DNA of 64,000 bases from Microbacteriaceae bacterium (GTDB taxonomy: Bacteria; Actinomycetota; Actinomycetes; Actinomycetales; Microbacteriaceae), in contig JACMPQ010000037.1 of assembly GCA_014377425.1 (NCBI GenBank), forward strand, positions 1-64,000, read 5' to 3'. Of the stretch, positions 8,071-16,251 are shown piece after piece. Under the pieces are notes generated by a model that was not told the DNA's origin, ran no database searches, and saw nothing but the letters and a program-made list of their open reading frames with translations. Numbering within the stretch: the first letter of the stretch is position 1; the number at the start of each line of letters is the position of its first letter. A program made the translations under genes and the position numbers.

Positions 8071-9751
8071 TCGTATTTGAACAGGAAACAAGGGTGTTGC
8101 TAGAGCCCCGCCCCTTCAGTTCATAGACGTCGAAGCCGACCCCGGTCGAATTCACAGCACCGGTGTTGTTGGCGAAGATGTTGCGCAGTCCCCACTCCGG
8201 CATGCTGCCATTGACCTGGAAACCGTTTTTGGTACTCACGCTGCCGGTATTGGCGGTAACCGACCAGCCGTTACCCATCACCATTACCCAGCCGTCGGAA
8301 CGGGCCATGCCGTTTAGGCCGCTCAGTAAATTCCCACGAATTACCCCGCCGGTCGTGCCCTCTTTGGCGTCGATGAGTTGGGAGCCGCTTTCGGAGAGCG
8401 TGTTACCCACAATGGCGTTGCGGTCGCTGCGGTCAGGCAGGCATGCCGTGAGCGCGCACCAGTTGTTTTTAGACGATCCGATGTACACACCCTCCCCGTA
8501 AAACGGATCCAGTCGGCCGGTGCGGCGAATGGTGTTACCCACCACGGTGCTGTCGGTGGTCTGGGATTGCAGATGCACACCCTCATAACCGATTTCTTGG
8601 ATGAGGAGGTCGGAAATGGTGACGTGGTGGCTTGCCAGCACAGCGACGCCTTTGAGTCCGTTGGTAACGGTCATTCCGGTGACGATTAGATTCGAGGAAT
8701 TGTTGATGAGGAATCCGTGATTGAGGGAAATTCCGCCCACGTTGACGATCGCATCGCGGCTGCCACAAATCCAGATCGGCTGCGTGGGAGTGCCGTTGGC
8801 CGTGACCTTGATTTGACCGGTATAAGTTCCGGGAGCCAGACGAATGACGTTTCCGGGTTTGGCGTATGGCAACGCGCGAAGGAGTTCCGCGGAGTTTGTG
8901 ACCGTGACGCTGGCCGTCGGGCATTGGCTATAGCGCGCGCTGGTTACCGGAGTTTTTCCTGAAATTACTGCGATCGGTGCGGATCGCACGGACTCATTGC
9001 CGGTGAGATCTACCGCGGAGACGAGATAGCGCAGGGTACTGTCTCCCACTTCGCCGGACACCGTGAAGCTGGTGGCCGTGGGGGTTACCCAGCCGATGAG
9101 CCGCGCCGCGCCGGTGGCGGGAAGTTGGTAGACGCGGTAGCCGGCGAGGTCGCTTGCTGCGACCGGGAGCCAGCTGATTGCCGTCTGGCCCCCACTGGTG
9201 CTGGCCAGAGCGCCAGTCGGTTGCGCGGGGGCCGTGGTGTCGATCACGGTGATCGAGTCGATGAGTAAATTCTTTCCGGTTGATGCCGGATTTGAGAGCC
9301 CCGAACGTTCCACGGTGATGGTGTGCACTCCCGCCGACAGGCTTCTTGTCTGAAATACGGTCTGCTGATAGAGCGTTTGCGCGGAATAGCGGTCAACCGT
9401 GGCCACTCGCACGCCATCGATATTCACGTAGGCGATACCGGATGACGGCGTGGTGCGACTGGTCCAGCGCACGGCGGTGCCGGTGAAGGTCAGTGCGGCG
9501 GAACCGGGAAGATTGAGGTACGAGCTGGATTTTCCGCTGTCGCTGCTCGAAGACATGTTTGACCACGTGCCAGTGGACACGATTGGCGTGGCGGTATTTT
9601 CATAGACCCCAACCGGTGCGGCTGGGGTGGTGACGGTTGCGGATGCGGCTCCCGCGGTCAACGGCACCAGGGCGACCGCGATGAGCCCACCGATCATCGA
9701 TCGGACTGTGATCGCCGACCAGTGGCTGCCACCGTGATTGTTATCTGACAA
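8024..9751 (-). CDS. Secreted right-handed beta-helix protein with Fn3-like domain
   Basis: A 575-residue exported protein. A signal peptide ends near AASA (about residue 38). Next come a beta-sandwich, CBM-like region (about 45-170), an Fn3-like domain (about 180-265, starting APAQPTGALAS) and a parallel beta-helix (about 285-575) rich in NxI/VxGNTI-type turns such as STVVGNTIRRTG. Such beta-helices are common in polysaccharide lyases and hydrolases, so it may trim or bind the polymer made here. No catalytic residues can be assigned. The start is a TTG whose GGGGG ribosome binding site can pair in a leader hairpin; ATG 9697 would give a poor signal peptide. The 3' end overlaps the convergent GT4 gene. 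Confidence 0.72.
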   Translation of the reverse strand: MSDNNHGGSHWSAITVRSMIGGLIAVALVPLTAGAASATVTTPAAPVGVYENTATPIVSTGTWSNMSSSSDSGKSSSYLNLPGSAALTFTGTAVRWTSRTTPSSGIAYVNIDGVRVATVDRYSAQTLYQQTVFQTRSLSAGVHTITVERSGLSNPASTGKNLLIDSITVIDTTAPAQPTGALASTSGGQTAISWLPVAASDLAGYRVYQLPATGAARLIGWVTPTATSFTVSGEVGDSTLRYLVSAVDLTGNESVRSAPIAVISGKTPVTSARYSQCPTASVTVTNSAELLRALPYAKPGNVIRLAPGTYTGQIKVTANGTPTQPIWICGSRDAIVNVGGISLNHGFLINNSSNLIVTGMTVTNGLKGVAVLASHHVTISDLLIQEIGYEGVHLQSQTTDSTVVGNTIRRTGRLDPFYGEGVYIGSSKNNWCALTACLPDRSDRNAIVGNTLSESGSQLIDAKEGTTGGVIRGNLLSGLNGMARSDGWVMVMGNGWSVTANTGSVSTKNGFQVNGSMPEWGLRNIFANNTGAVNSTGVGFDVYELKGRGSSNTLVSCSNTITGAAAGFSNLPCVA

Positions 9752-9756
9752 AAGAA

Positions 9757-9784
9757 GCCCCCAAGGTATTACATGTGTGGGGGC
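9757..9784 (-). promoter_or_regulatory. Leader hairpin covering the RBS of the beta-helix gene
   Basis: On the minus strand GCCCCCA and TGGGGGC form a perfect 7-bp stem with a 14-base loop. The second arm is the only Shine-Dalgarno-like sequence before the TTG start at 9751, so folding would hide it. Regulation of translation is an inference. Confidence 0.45.
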
Positions 9785-10018
9785 GTGGTGGACGGCCGCC
9801 GGCGTGCCCGATGAGCTGCGGGCAAAGCATCCGGTTCGCGGAGATCAGAGGAGCGGCAAACCCCCCTGCCGCCTCTGGCTCTACGGTACCGGAAATAGTT
9901 CTCGTCAACCTGAATTCCCCTCATTTTGGGGGTGCCTGCAATCTCCCAGTCAACCAACCGCATCGGCACAAGAACCGACCGTAAAGTCGGCGCTGTTGGA
10001 GCCTAGGTTTCAATCTCG

Positions 10019-10041
10019 TTTATGGTCACCCGGACCATAAA
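10019..10041. promoter_or_regulatory. Perfect 9-bp palindrome upstream of ferritin-like gene
   Basis: TTTATGGTC-ACCCG-GACCATAAA, 70 bp before the chosen start. It is a perfect inverted repeat with a 5-base spacer, the shape of a dimeric repressor operator or a leader hairpin. No matching regulator was identified in the window. Confidence 0.45.
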
Positions 10042-10110
10042 AGAGACATCATCGCTGTGCGACTCAGACGTTTTGCTGAGTGCGCGCCAGTCATTGGTTG
10101 GAGCATCATC

Positions 10111-11064
10111 ATGTTTGACAAGGGATTCATCGTTAACGCGATTAACCGCAGTGCAGAATCGCCGGTCGACCGCCGCAACTTCCTCACCGCCGCAGGTCTC
10201 ACCGGTCTCGGGGTCGGCGCAGTCGCCCTCTCCACCGGTGCGCCCGCCATGGCAGCAACCGCTGACAACGGAGCAGTCACCGACGCCGCCATCTTGAACT
10301 TCGCCCTCAACCTCGAGTACCTCGAGTGTGAGTTCTACCTGCGCGCCACGACCGGCGCGGGTCTCCCCGACGACATGACCACCGGCCTTGGCCGTCGCGG
10401 CCGCGTTGTTGGTGGCCGTGAGGTTTCGTTCAAGACCCCGACCCTGAAGAAGATCGCCATGGAGATCGCCAAGGACGAGAAGGAACACGTTGCGTTCCTG
10501 CGTTCGGCCCTCGGCGGCGCCAAGGTGTCTCGTCCCGCACTTGACCTCGACGCGAGCTTCACCGCTGCCGCCCGCGCGGCAGGCGTCGTCGGAATGAACC
10601 AGTCCTTCGATCCCTATGCAAACGAGACGAACTTCCTCTTCGCCGCCTTCCTGTTCGAGGACGTCGGGGTTACCGCCTACAAGGGTGCCGCCCCGTTGAT
10701 CACCAACAAGACCTTCTTGGAAGCCGCCGCTGGCATCCTGTCGGTTGAGGCCTACCACGCCGCGATCATCCGTACGACCCTCTTCGGCCTCGGCATCCAG
10801 ACCCCCTCGGTCTACGGTGTGGTGCAGAAGCTTTCGGATGCCCGCGACAGCCTCGACGGTAAGTCGGACGATGATCAGGGTATTGGTACCTTGGACGCAC
10901 CGAACCTGGTGCCGGTAGACGCGAACGCATTGACCTACAGCCGCAGCGCTGGCCAGGTCTTGAACATCGTCTACTTGAACCCGGCCGAGGTCACCTCGGG
11001 CGGATTCTTCCCGGCCGGTGTCAACGGTGCCATTAACAAGAGCGCAATGAGCCAGGTTTCCTAG
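10111..11064 (+). CDS. Tat-exported ferritin-like domain protein
   Basis: A 317-residue protein with a twin-arginine signal: DRRNFLTAAG followed by a hydrophobic stretch and a likely cleavage site after APAMA (about residue 46). The mature part is helical and ferritin-like (FALNLEYLECEFYLRA, EIAKDEKEHVAFLRSAL, LSVEAYHAAIIRTTL), giving the Glu/His pattern of a di-iron four-helix bundle as in desiccation-related PCC13-62-type proteins. Tat export fits folding with metal before secretion. I chose ATG 10111 over GTG 10057 because it places RR about 17 residues from the start. It stands alone, flanked by a palindrome upstream and a strong terminator downstream. Its role in the polysaccharide locus is unknown; iron handling or oxidative or drying stress is possible. 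Confidence 0.75.
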   Translation: MFDKGFIVNAINRSAESPVDRRNFLTAAGLTGLGVGAVALSTGAPAMAATADNGAVTDAAILNFALNLEYLECEFYLRATTGAGLPDDMTTGLGRRGRVVGGREVSFKTPTLKKIAMEIAKDEKEHVAFLRSALGGAKVSRPALDLDASFTAAARAAGVVGMNQSFDPYANETNFLFAAFLFEDVGVTAYKGAAPLITNKTFLEAAAGILSVEAYHAAIIRTTLFGLGIQTPSVYGVVQKLSDARDSLDGKSDDDQGIGTLDAPNLVPVDANALTYSRSAGQVLNIVYLNPAEVTSGGFFPAGVNGAINKSAMSQVS

Positions 11065-11094
11065 TCTTCGAAACCTCGCTCCATTGAGCTGACG

Positions 11095-11135
11095 AAAGCC
11101 CCCATCGCCAAATTTTGGTGGTGGGGGCTTTTGTT
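11095..11135. terminator. Strong intrinsic terminator (bidirectional)
   Basis: AAAGCCCCCATCGCCA pairs with TGGTGGTGGGGGCTTT over 16 bp with two G-U wobbles and a 5-base loop. T residues follow on the plus side and the A-rich foot serves the minus strand. It ends the ferritin-like gene and probably also the convergent glycosyltransferase operon. Confidence 0.9.
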
Positions 11136-11166
11136 GTGGGCGGTCATTGGCGATTGGCAGCGGATT

Positions 11167-12183
11167 TCAGCTCCCGTCAGCGATTTTCAGTAGGCGTCGG
11201 TAAAGCGGCACAGACAGTTTCGCGCTTACGGCGAGCAGAAGCCGGCGCCAGTCTCGCTGGCTGAGAATCACGCCGATGGCACGCACGGTGAGCCGCCTGC
11301 GTAACTGCTGCAGGATGCGCCGACGCTCGCCGGATTCGTAGGGGTAGAGCACGGCATCCTTGATACCGGACAGCACGACGTAGCGGGCTACAAAATAGCG
11401 AAATTCACGAGAGGCAATCACACTCGGTTTGGCTAGGTGGGCGGCGCCAACAAATGCATCCTCGAGCAATCGCAACGATCGGTCTCGGCGGCGCCCCGAG
11501 CTGAGGATAGACCCCGACTGTAACCGGTAGTGGTAAACCACATCGGAAACCGTGGCGACCGTTCGGCTTTCAATCAGCAACTGACCCGTCATGGCGAGAT
11601 CGGAATGCACTTCGGCCGGAGTGAAGTCGATCCTCTCGACCACCGCGCGCCGAAACAGCTTGTTCCACAGGTGACCGGTGATTTGCCCAGTCAGGAGCGC
11701 GTTGAAGGCCGTGGTGCCCGATACCGGAAACGGAAAATGGGGGGATGCCAGCATCTTGATTCCCTTTCGTGAATGCACCTCCGCCGACCCGATAACGGTG
11801 TCGGCCCCTGTTGTCTGAGCGGCAGCGAGCATCCGCTCCACTGCCCTAGGGGGAGCGGTGTCGTCGGCATCGACAAACCAAATGAACTCGCCGTGACTCT
11901 TCCGTGCACCGAAGGCACGGGCCGCAGCAACCCCGCCGTTGGGCTCAAGCCGAAAATACCGCACGCGCGGGTAGGAGGAGGCGAGCCCGGCGCCGACCAG
12001 CGCCGTGGCATCGGTTGACCCATCGTCAACTACCACTATTTCAAGCTCGGGGAGGCTTTGTTCGAGGAGACGTTCTATGGCAGCCTGCAAAAAACCTGCG
12101 GCGTTGAAGGTCGGCAGAACAATGCTGACCCGGGGCTGGATCGTCGGTTCGTGAAGCGGGAAACTGCTCCCATGCTCACTCAC
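11167..12183 (-). CDS. Glycosyltransferase family 2 protein
   Basis: Inverting GT-A glycosyltransferase of 338 residues. It starts with the family pattern VSIVLPTFNAAGFLQAAIERL and VVVDDGSTDAT (nucleotide-sugar binding). The metal-binding DXD-like motif is WFVDADD near residue 105. It is the last gene of the minus-strand polysaccharide operon and overlaps the previous gene by 4 bases. It probably adds a sugar to the lipid-linked repeat unit. The substrate cannot be deduced. Confidence 0.85.
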   Translation of the reverse strand: MSEHGSSFPLHEPTIQPRVSIVLPTFNAAGFLQAAIERLLEQSLPELEIVVVDDGSTDATALVGAGLASSYPRVRYFRLEPNGGVAAARAFGARKSHGEFIWFVDADDTAPPRAVERMLAAAQTTGADTVIGSAEVHSRKGIKMLASPHFPFPVSGTTAFNALLTGQITGHLWNKLFRRAVVERIDFTPAEVHSDLAMTGQLLIESRTVATVSDVVYHYRLQSGSILSSGRRRDRSLRLLEDAFVGAAHLAKPSVIASREFRYFVARYVVLSGIKDAVLYPYESGERRRILQQLRRRLTVRAIGVILSQRDWRRLLLAVSAKLSVPLYRRLLKIADGS

Positions 12184-13286
12184 CGTAGGGTCGTCTCGAT
12201 CACGCGCTCAAGGTCTCGCCCGCTCGAGGTCACCGAGAACCGCGCAAGCCACGGCTCGAGGTCACGCATCGGCAGAACCGCGGCCCGCAGCACAGCGTCG
12301 GCGAGATCCATCGGGTCGGCGCTGAGCGCGAGTTCTCCGGTGATCCCGGGAACGATGGCGTCGGCTACGCCCAACGCACCGGAGACTGCCACGGCCGGGC
12401 ATCCCGCAGCGGCAGACTCAACCAGAACGTTGCCAAACCCTTCCCGCAGTGACGGCAGGAGGGTCACCGCGTCGGCGTCGATTTCGTGAAACCAGTCGTC
12501 GATCCATCCTCTAAAGTCGCAGTCGATTCCCTTGCGCGCGGCTTCTTCTGCTAATTCATCGCGAAGAGCCCCGGCGCCGAAGCTCACAATTCGGGCGGTG
12601 ATTCCGCGCTTCTGCAGCTCCACGGCGGTTAGGACAGCCAGAAGCGGGCGTTTCTGCTCGACCAGTCTGCAGGCAAGGACCAATTGCACCCGACTCGTCT
12701 GTATTTCTCGGACGGGCCTGATGCGACCTCCGAGGTCAACCTTGGCGGTGGCGGGGTTTGGCACCACGGTGACCGTCTCGCCCGAGACCCCAAACGCAGC
12801 AACAAGTTCGGCCGCCACCGGATGCGAAATCGCGATTACGTGGTCGCTGAACCGATACAAGCACTTTGCCGCCGCAATCTTGAGCCGGTGCGACAGCCCG
12901 GCTCCGCGCAGACCCAGTGAGACCAGATTACGTTCGCTGATCAAGATTCGTGGGCGGGGGGTCCGCGGCCCGAGGGCGGTAGCTGCGAGCAGGAGCAGGT
13001 TGGGGTAGGTCTGCAGTGCGATGGCGACATCCGGTTTCTCGCTTCGCAGCATGCGATTCAGGGCGAGGGTCTTGGCCAGATGACCGCGAGATGCCTGGAG
13101 CGTTCTAACGCGAACACCGCGCGGAAGAAAGTCGGTGTCGATCTCACCGGAGGTGATAATCGCCGATACCCCATGGCCGCGTTGCGAAAGCCAAGTCATC
13201 CAGGTGCGGGCCACGAATTCTGCGCCACCCCCGCGGAGCGATGACACGACGAACAGGATGCTGCGGGGCGTGGGGGAGGCGGTCAT
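12180..13286 (-). CDS. Glycosyltransferase family 4 protein
   Basis: Retaining GT-B glycosyltransferase of 368 residues. The N-terminal FVVSSLRGGGAEFVARTW is the glycine-rich acceptor-side loop of GT4 enzymes. The C-terminal half has LVLACRLVEQKRPLLAVLTA and the EX7E motif EGFGNVLVE, which binds the nucleotide sugar. It overlaps both neighbours by 4 bases, so it is translationally coupled within the operon. It likely adds one sugar of the repeat unit on the cytoplasmic face. Confidence 0.87.
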   Translation of the reverse strand: MTASPTPRSILFVVSSLRGGGAEFVARTWMTWLSQRGHGVSAIITSGEIDTDFLPRGVRVRTLQASRGHLAKTLALNRMLRSEKPDVAIALQTYPNLLLLAATALGPRTPRPRILISERNLVSLGLRGAGLSHRLKIAAAKCLYRFSDHVIAISHPVAAELVAAFGVSGETVTVVPNPATAKVDLGGRIRPVREIQTSRVQLVLACRLVEQKRPLLAVLTAVELQKRGITARIVSFGAGALRDELAEEAARKGIDCDFRGWIDDWFHEIDADAVTLLPSLREGFGNVLVESAAAGCPAVAVSGALGVADAIVPGITGELALSADPMDLADAVLRAAVLPMRDLEPWLARFSVTSSGRDLERVIETTLR

Positions 13287-16249
13287 GTTCGGGTCTGATC
13301 CTTCCGGTCGAGCAGGGCGGTCGGGGTCTGGGTTGCGGTGGCGGCAGCCCTCGAATCGGCGGCCGTTTCCAGGGAGGTCAACGCCGAGAAGTTGAGCTGG
13401 GCGAGTTCGCGAAGCCGGGGCAGTCGAATGCTGATTCGCCCACGGAGTTCAATCGGATCGGCGAGAATCTGCGCCATCAGGGGAATCACCTGCTCGGCGA
13501 AACCAGCCCCCGTACAGACGCAGAGCTCGGCCGTACCGACCAGGCTGAGCATGCCCTCCACCTTGCCCTGAGTCGACACGGTGATTGCTGGAACACCACT
13601 CCAGAGTGCGTGAATGGCCAGATGCATTCGACCGGTCAACACGAACTCGGCTTCGGCACAAAGCCCACGAACTTCGGCGGGTTCCAGCAGTCGATCCACA
13701 AAAATTAGCCCCGGATCTATTGCGGCGTGCTCCGTCAATCGGCTGAACAGAACGCTGCAGGCTACTTGGTCGTCAGCGCTCGGACGGATCACGTGTGGCA
13801 ACAGCACCACGGTCAGGCCGGCATCCCGCAGCCACCGAATGACCGTGGCGTATTCGGTGGTTTGATCCATGGAGCGAGAGGTCATTCCGCTGACATTGAT
13901 GACTACGTAGCGGGGTCGGGTCTCCCCGACGCACTCGGCAATGGTCTCAGCAAGAATTGTGGTGGCCACGGTGGTGGCAGAAAAGACGGCGTCGGCCACC
14001 TCCGTCACTCCGGCTAATCCGTTGGCGCGGGCGCGGGCCGCAGAAACCGGGTCGCGTAGCAGGAGTCGGGTGCCTGCCCGGTCGGCCCGCCGGAGCGAGA
14101 TCAGGGCTCCACGGTGTGGCCGCGCATTCCAACTGAAGCCCAAAATCTGGCTGTACACCCCGGACATGCTGGCGAGGGCAGCCAGCTGTGAACGCCGCAC
14201 CGAACCGCGCGTACTGTAGACGCCGTCCATGATGTCGGCGCCGACCACCGTCACCGAGAGGGCCTTCCGCACAAGCGCCGCGTAGGCGATGATGTCGTGG
14301 CGATGGGAGCTCCCGGTGCCGTAGATGAGGGCCGGTAAGGCTAGCAATTGTGAGCGGGTGGCGTGGGAGGGCGGAATCCGGATATCGTTCACCCGCCGCA
14401 CGAGAACAATTACCCGACCCGTGGTGTTTTCTAAAAATGACTCCACCATCGACTGGTCGCCAATGTTTCCCTCCCCGGGCGGAGCGATCAACAGGTGAAT
14501 GCGCGGCGCTGACTCTTCAGAGTCGCCATGGTCGGCGATGTCACGACTAAAGCCTCGGTTGAAGGCCGAGCGGTCGAGGGCAAATCCCAACCGAGATTCC
14601 GCGAGCAGGCTCCGGATGGAGCGTCGAATTCGCCCTCGAATCGCTCGCACAATGCGGCGGGGCTTGCGGGGTTTACCGGGCTGCGTCGATCCGGACTGCG
14701 TCCTGTTTGGCGCAGTTCTGTTTCCACCGAAAAATCGTCGACTGCGCAGGATTGCCGTGAGATCTCTCCGGTAGCTGGGCCAGATTACGGCGAGTATCGT
14801 CACGGCAGCCAACAGGGTGACGCCGCCCAGCATCAGGCTGGCGAGGGGATGGTCGGTAGGGATCCACACGGTGGAGAAATAGGATGCTGCCACCGCCATG
14901 GAGCAACCCAGAACGGCGCGAACACCGCTGAGGAACATCTTCTTGGCCGGGGCGTCACAGACGCGGCTGATCCACCAGAGCCCAATCGGCCAGATCAAGC
15001 CCACGCCCAGGGAATATCCGGCGGCGACACCGTAGACGCCCCACAGTGAACCGACCAGAACGCAGGCGATCAGCAGCGGGCGGGTCGCCAACGAGAAATA
15101 AAGATTTTGGGTAGAGAGCCCCTTGGACAAAAATACCCAATAGGTGGCGTATCCGGCAGCTTCGAAGAATCCGGCAAGGGCGAGAATTTGAAATATCGGG
15201 GCCGACGCAAGCCACTGCTCGCCGAGGGCAATGCGAATTATCGGTGTTGCCTGCGCACAGCAGTAGGCGAGCACGAGGGTGGCGGTATGCAACACGATCG
15301 TCTGGCCGAGGAGGAGAAACCGGTCGTAACGATCCTTTTCCTCGTGGAGGCGAGAAAGTACGGGAAGAGCTACCCGAGTCGACGGGGCATTAATTTGATT
15401 GAGCGGAAGAAGGAGAAGTTGGAATGCTCGGTTGTATAGCCCGAGGGGGCCCGCACCGAGGGTTGCCCCGATCACCACGGAATCGGTGTTTCTACTGACG
15501 TACCCGAGCAATTGGGTGCCGGTGAGGCTGGAGGCGAACTTCAGTAGGTGGGCAAGCGGCGTGCGGCGATGAAACCGGCCGGGAAACCATCCGGTCACTG
15601 GCACCAGAAGCGCGATCGCAAATAGCCCCTGCGAAATCTGCTGACCGGCAAGCGCCCAGTACCCCAAACCGTGAATCGCCATCGTGATACCCACGGCAAG
15701 ACCGCCCAATTGGGCACCAATTTCGGTGCCCGCGAGGGGCAAGAGGCGCAGCTTGCGGTTAAGGTCGGCGCGAAACTGGGTAGAGATGCCGTTGAGCAGG
15801 AAGGTTATCGACAGGGCTTGAGTGAGGGCCAATAATCGCGGATCGCCGTACAGAGCGGCAATCGCGGGGCTGAGGAGAAACGCGGCAGCACTCAGCACCA
15901 ATCCGATCAGGCTATTAATCCAAAACAGGTTGTCCTTTTGCTCTCGACTGAGTTCGCGCGCCTGAATTGCGGCCATCGACAGTCCAAAATTTCGGATCAC
16001 CTCACCGATGCCAATGATGGCGGTGATCGATGCCACCAACCCGTAGTCGCTGGGAGCCAACAGTCGACCGAGGATGACGATTCCCGCAAGTTGCACGCCG
16101 ATGCGCACGACCTGGCCCGCGAAAGTTGCCGATGCTCCCCGGCCGGCCGCATGGGCGAGCCCGGTAGTAGACGAGGTAGGCCCGGCAGTGGAGGAGGCGA
16201 GCCCGGCAGTGGAGGCGGATGGCGCGGCGGGGAAGTCGTCGTCGGCCAT
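13283..16249 (-). CDS. Flippase-pyruvyl transferase fusion (Wzx + PPT)
   Basis: A 988-residue two-part protein. Residues about 30-510 are a Wzx/MviN-like polysaccharide flippase with 12-14 hydrophobic segments, beginning ATFAGQVVRIGVQLAGIVILGRLLAPSDYG-like and including the PST-family region with NRKLRLLPLAGTEI. A basic, proline-rich linker (about 510-590) follows. Residues about 590-930 are a polysaccharide pyruvyl transferase domain with PGEGNIGDQSMVESFL at its start and LTGRMHLAIHALWSGVPA near residue 873. The frame is continuous with no stop or shift. The arrangement would tether pyruvylation to export of the lipid-linked unit at the membrane. The N-terminus has three 21-bp repeats (STAGLAS type), so ATG 16249 could be followed by a later true start. 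It overlaps the next gene by 4 bases and lies 2 bases from the previous one. Confidence 0.82.
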   Translation of the reverse strand: MADDDFPAAPSASTAGLASSTAGPTSSTTGLAHAAGRGASATFAGQVVRIGVQLAGIVILGRLLAPSDYGLVASITAIIGIGEVIRNFGLSMAAIQARELSREQKDNLFWINSLIGLVLSAAAFLLSPAIAALYGDPRLLALTQALSITFLLNGISTQFRADLNRKLRLLPLAGTEIGAQLGGLAVGITMAIHGLGYWALAGQQISQGLFAIALLVPVTGWFPGRFHRRTPLAHLLKFASSLTGTQLLGYVSRNTDSVVIGATLGAGPLGLYNRAFQLLLLPLNQINAPSTRVALPVLSRLHEEKDRYDRFLLLGQTIVLHTATLVLAYCCAQATPIIRIALGEQWLASAPIFQILALAGFFEAAGYATYWVFLSKGLSTQNLYFSLATRPLLIACVLVGSLWGVYGVAAGYSLGVGLIWPIGLWWISRVCDAPAKKMFLSGVRAVLGCSMAVAASYFSTVWIPTDHPLASLMLGGVTLLAAVTILAVIWPSYRRDLTAILRSRRFFGGNRTAPNRTQSGSTQPGKPRKPRRIVRAIRGRIRRSIRSLLAESRLGFALDRSAFNRGFSRDIADHGDSEESAPRIHLLIAPPGEGNIGDQSMVESFLENTTGRVIVLVRRVNDIRIPPSHATRSQLLALPALIYGTGSSHRHDIIAYAALVRKALSVTVVGADIMDGVYSTRGSVRRSQLAALASMSGVYSQILGFSWNARPHRGALISLRRADRAGTRLLLRDPVSAARARANGLAGVTEVADAVFSATTVATTILAETIAECVGETRPRYVVINVSGMTSRSMDQTTEYATVIRWLRDAGLTVVLLPHVIRPSADDQVACSVLFSRLTEHAAIDPGLIFVDRLLEPAEVRGLCAEAEFVLTGRMHLAIHALWSGVPAITVSTQGKVEGMLSLVGTAELCVCTGAGFAEQVIPLMAQILADPIELRGRISIRLPRLRELAQLNFSALTSLETAADSRAAATATQTPTALLDRKDQTRT
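16157..16219 (-). repeat. 21-bp in-frame tandem repeat, 3 copies
   Basis: Three diverged 21-bp units (core GCCCGGCAGTGGAGG) encode the 7-residue repeat STAGLAS/STAGPTS/STTGLAH at the N-terminus of the flippase fusion, ahead of the first membrane segment. Confidence 0.85.
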
Positions 16250-16251
16250 GG

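Larger units (their letters stand above)
9752..10110. other. 359-bp intergenic region between two exported-protein genes
   Basis: Divergent promoter region for the beta-helix gene (left) and the ferritin-like gene (right). It has no credible coding frame. It contains the RBS-pairing hairpin at 9757-9784, weak hairpins (CCCC...GGGG near 9917-9931, CCGAC...GTCGG at 9975-9990) and the perfect palindrome at 10019-10041. No convincing -35/-10 pair was found by eye. Confidence 0.7.
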
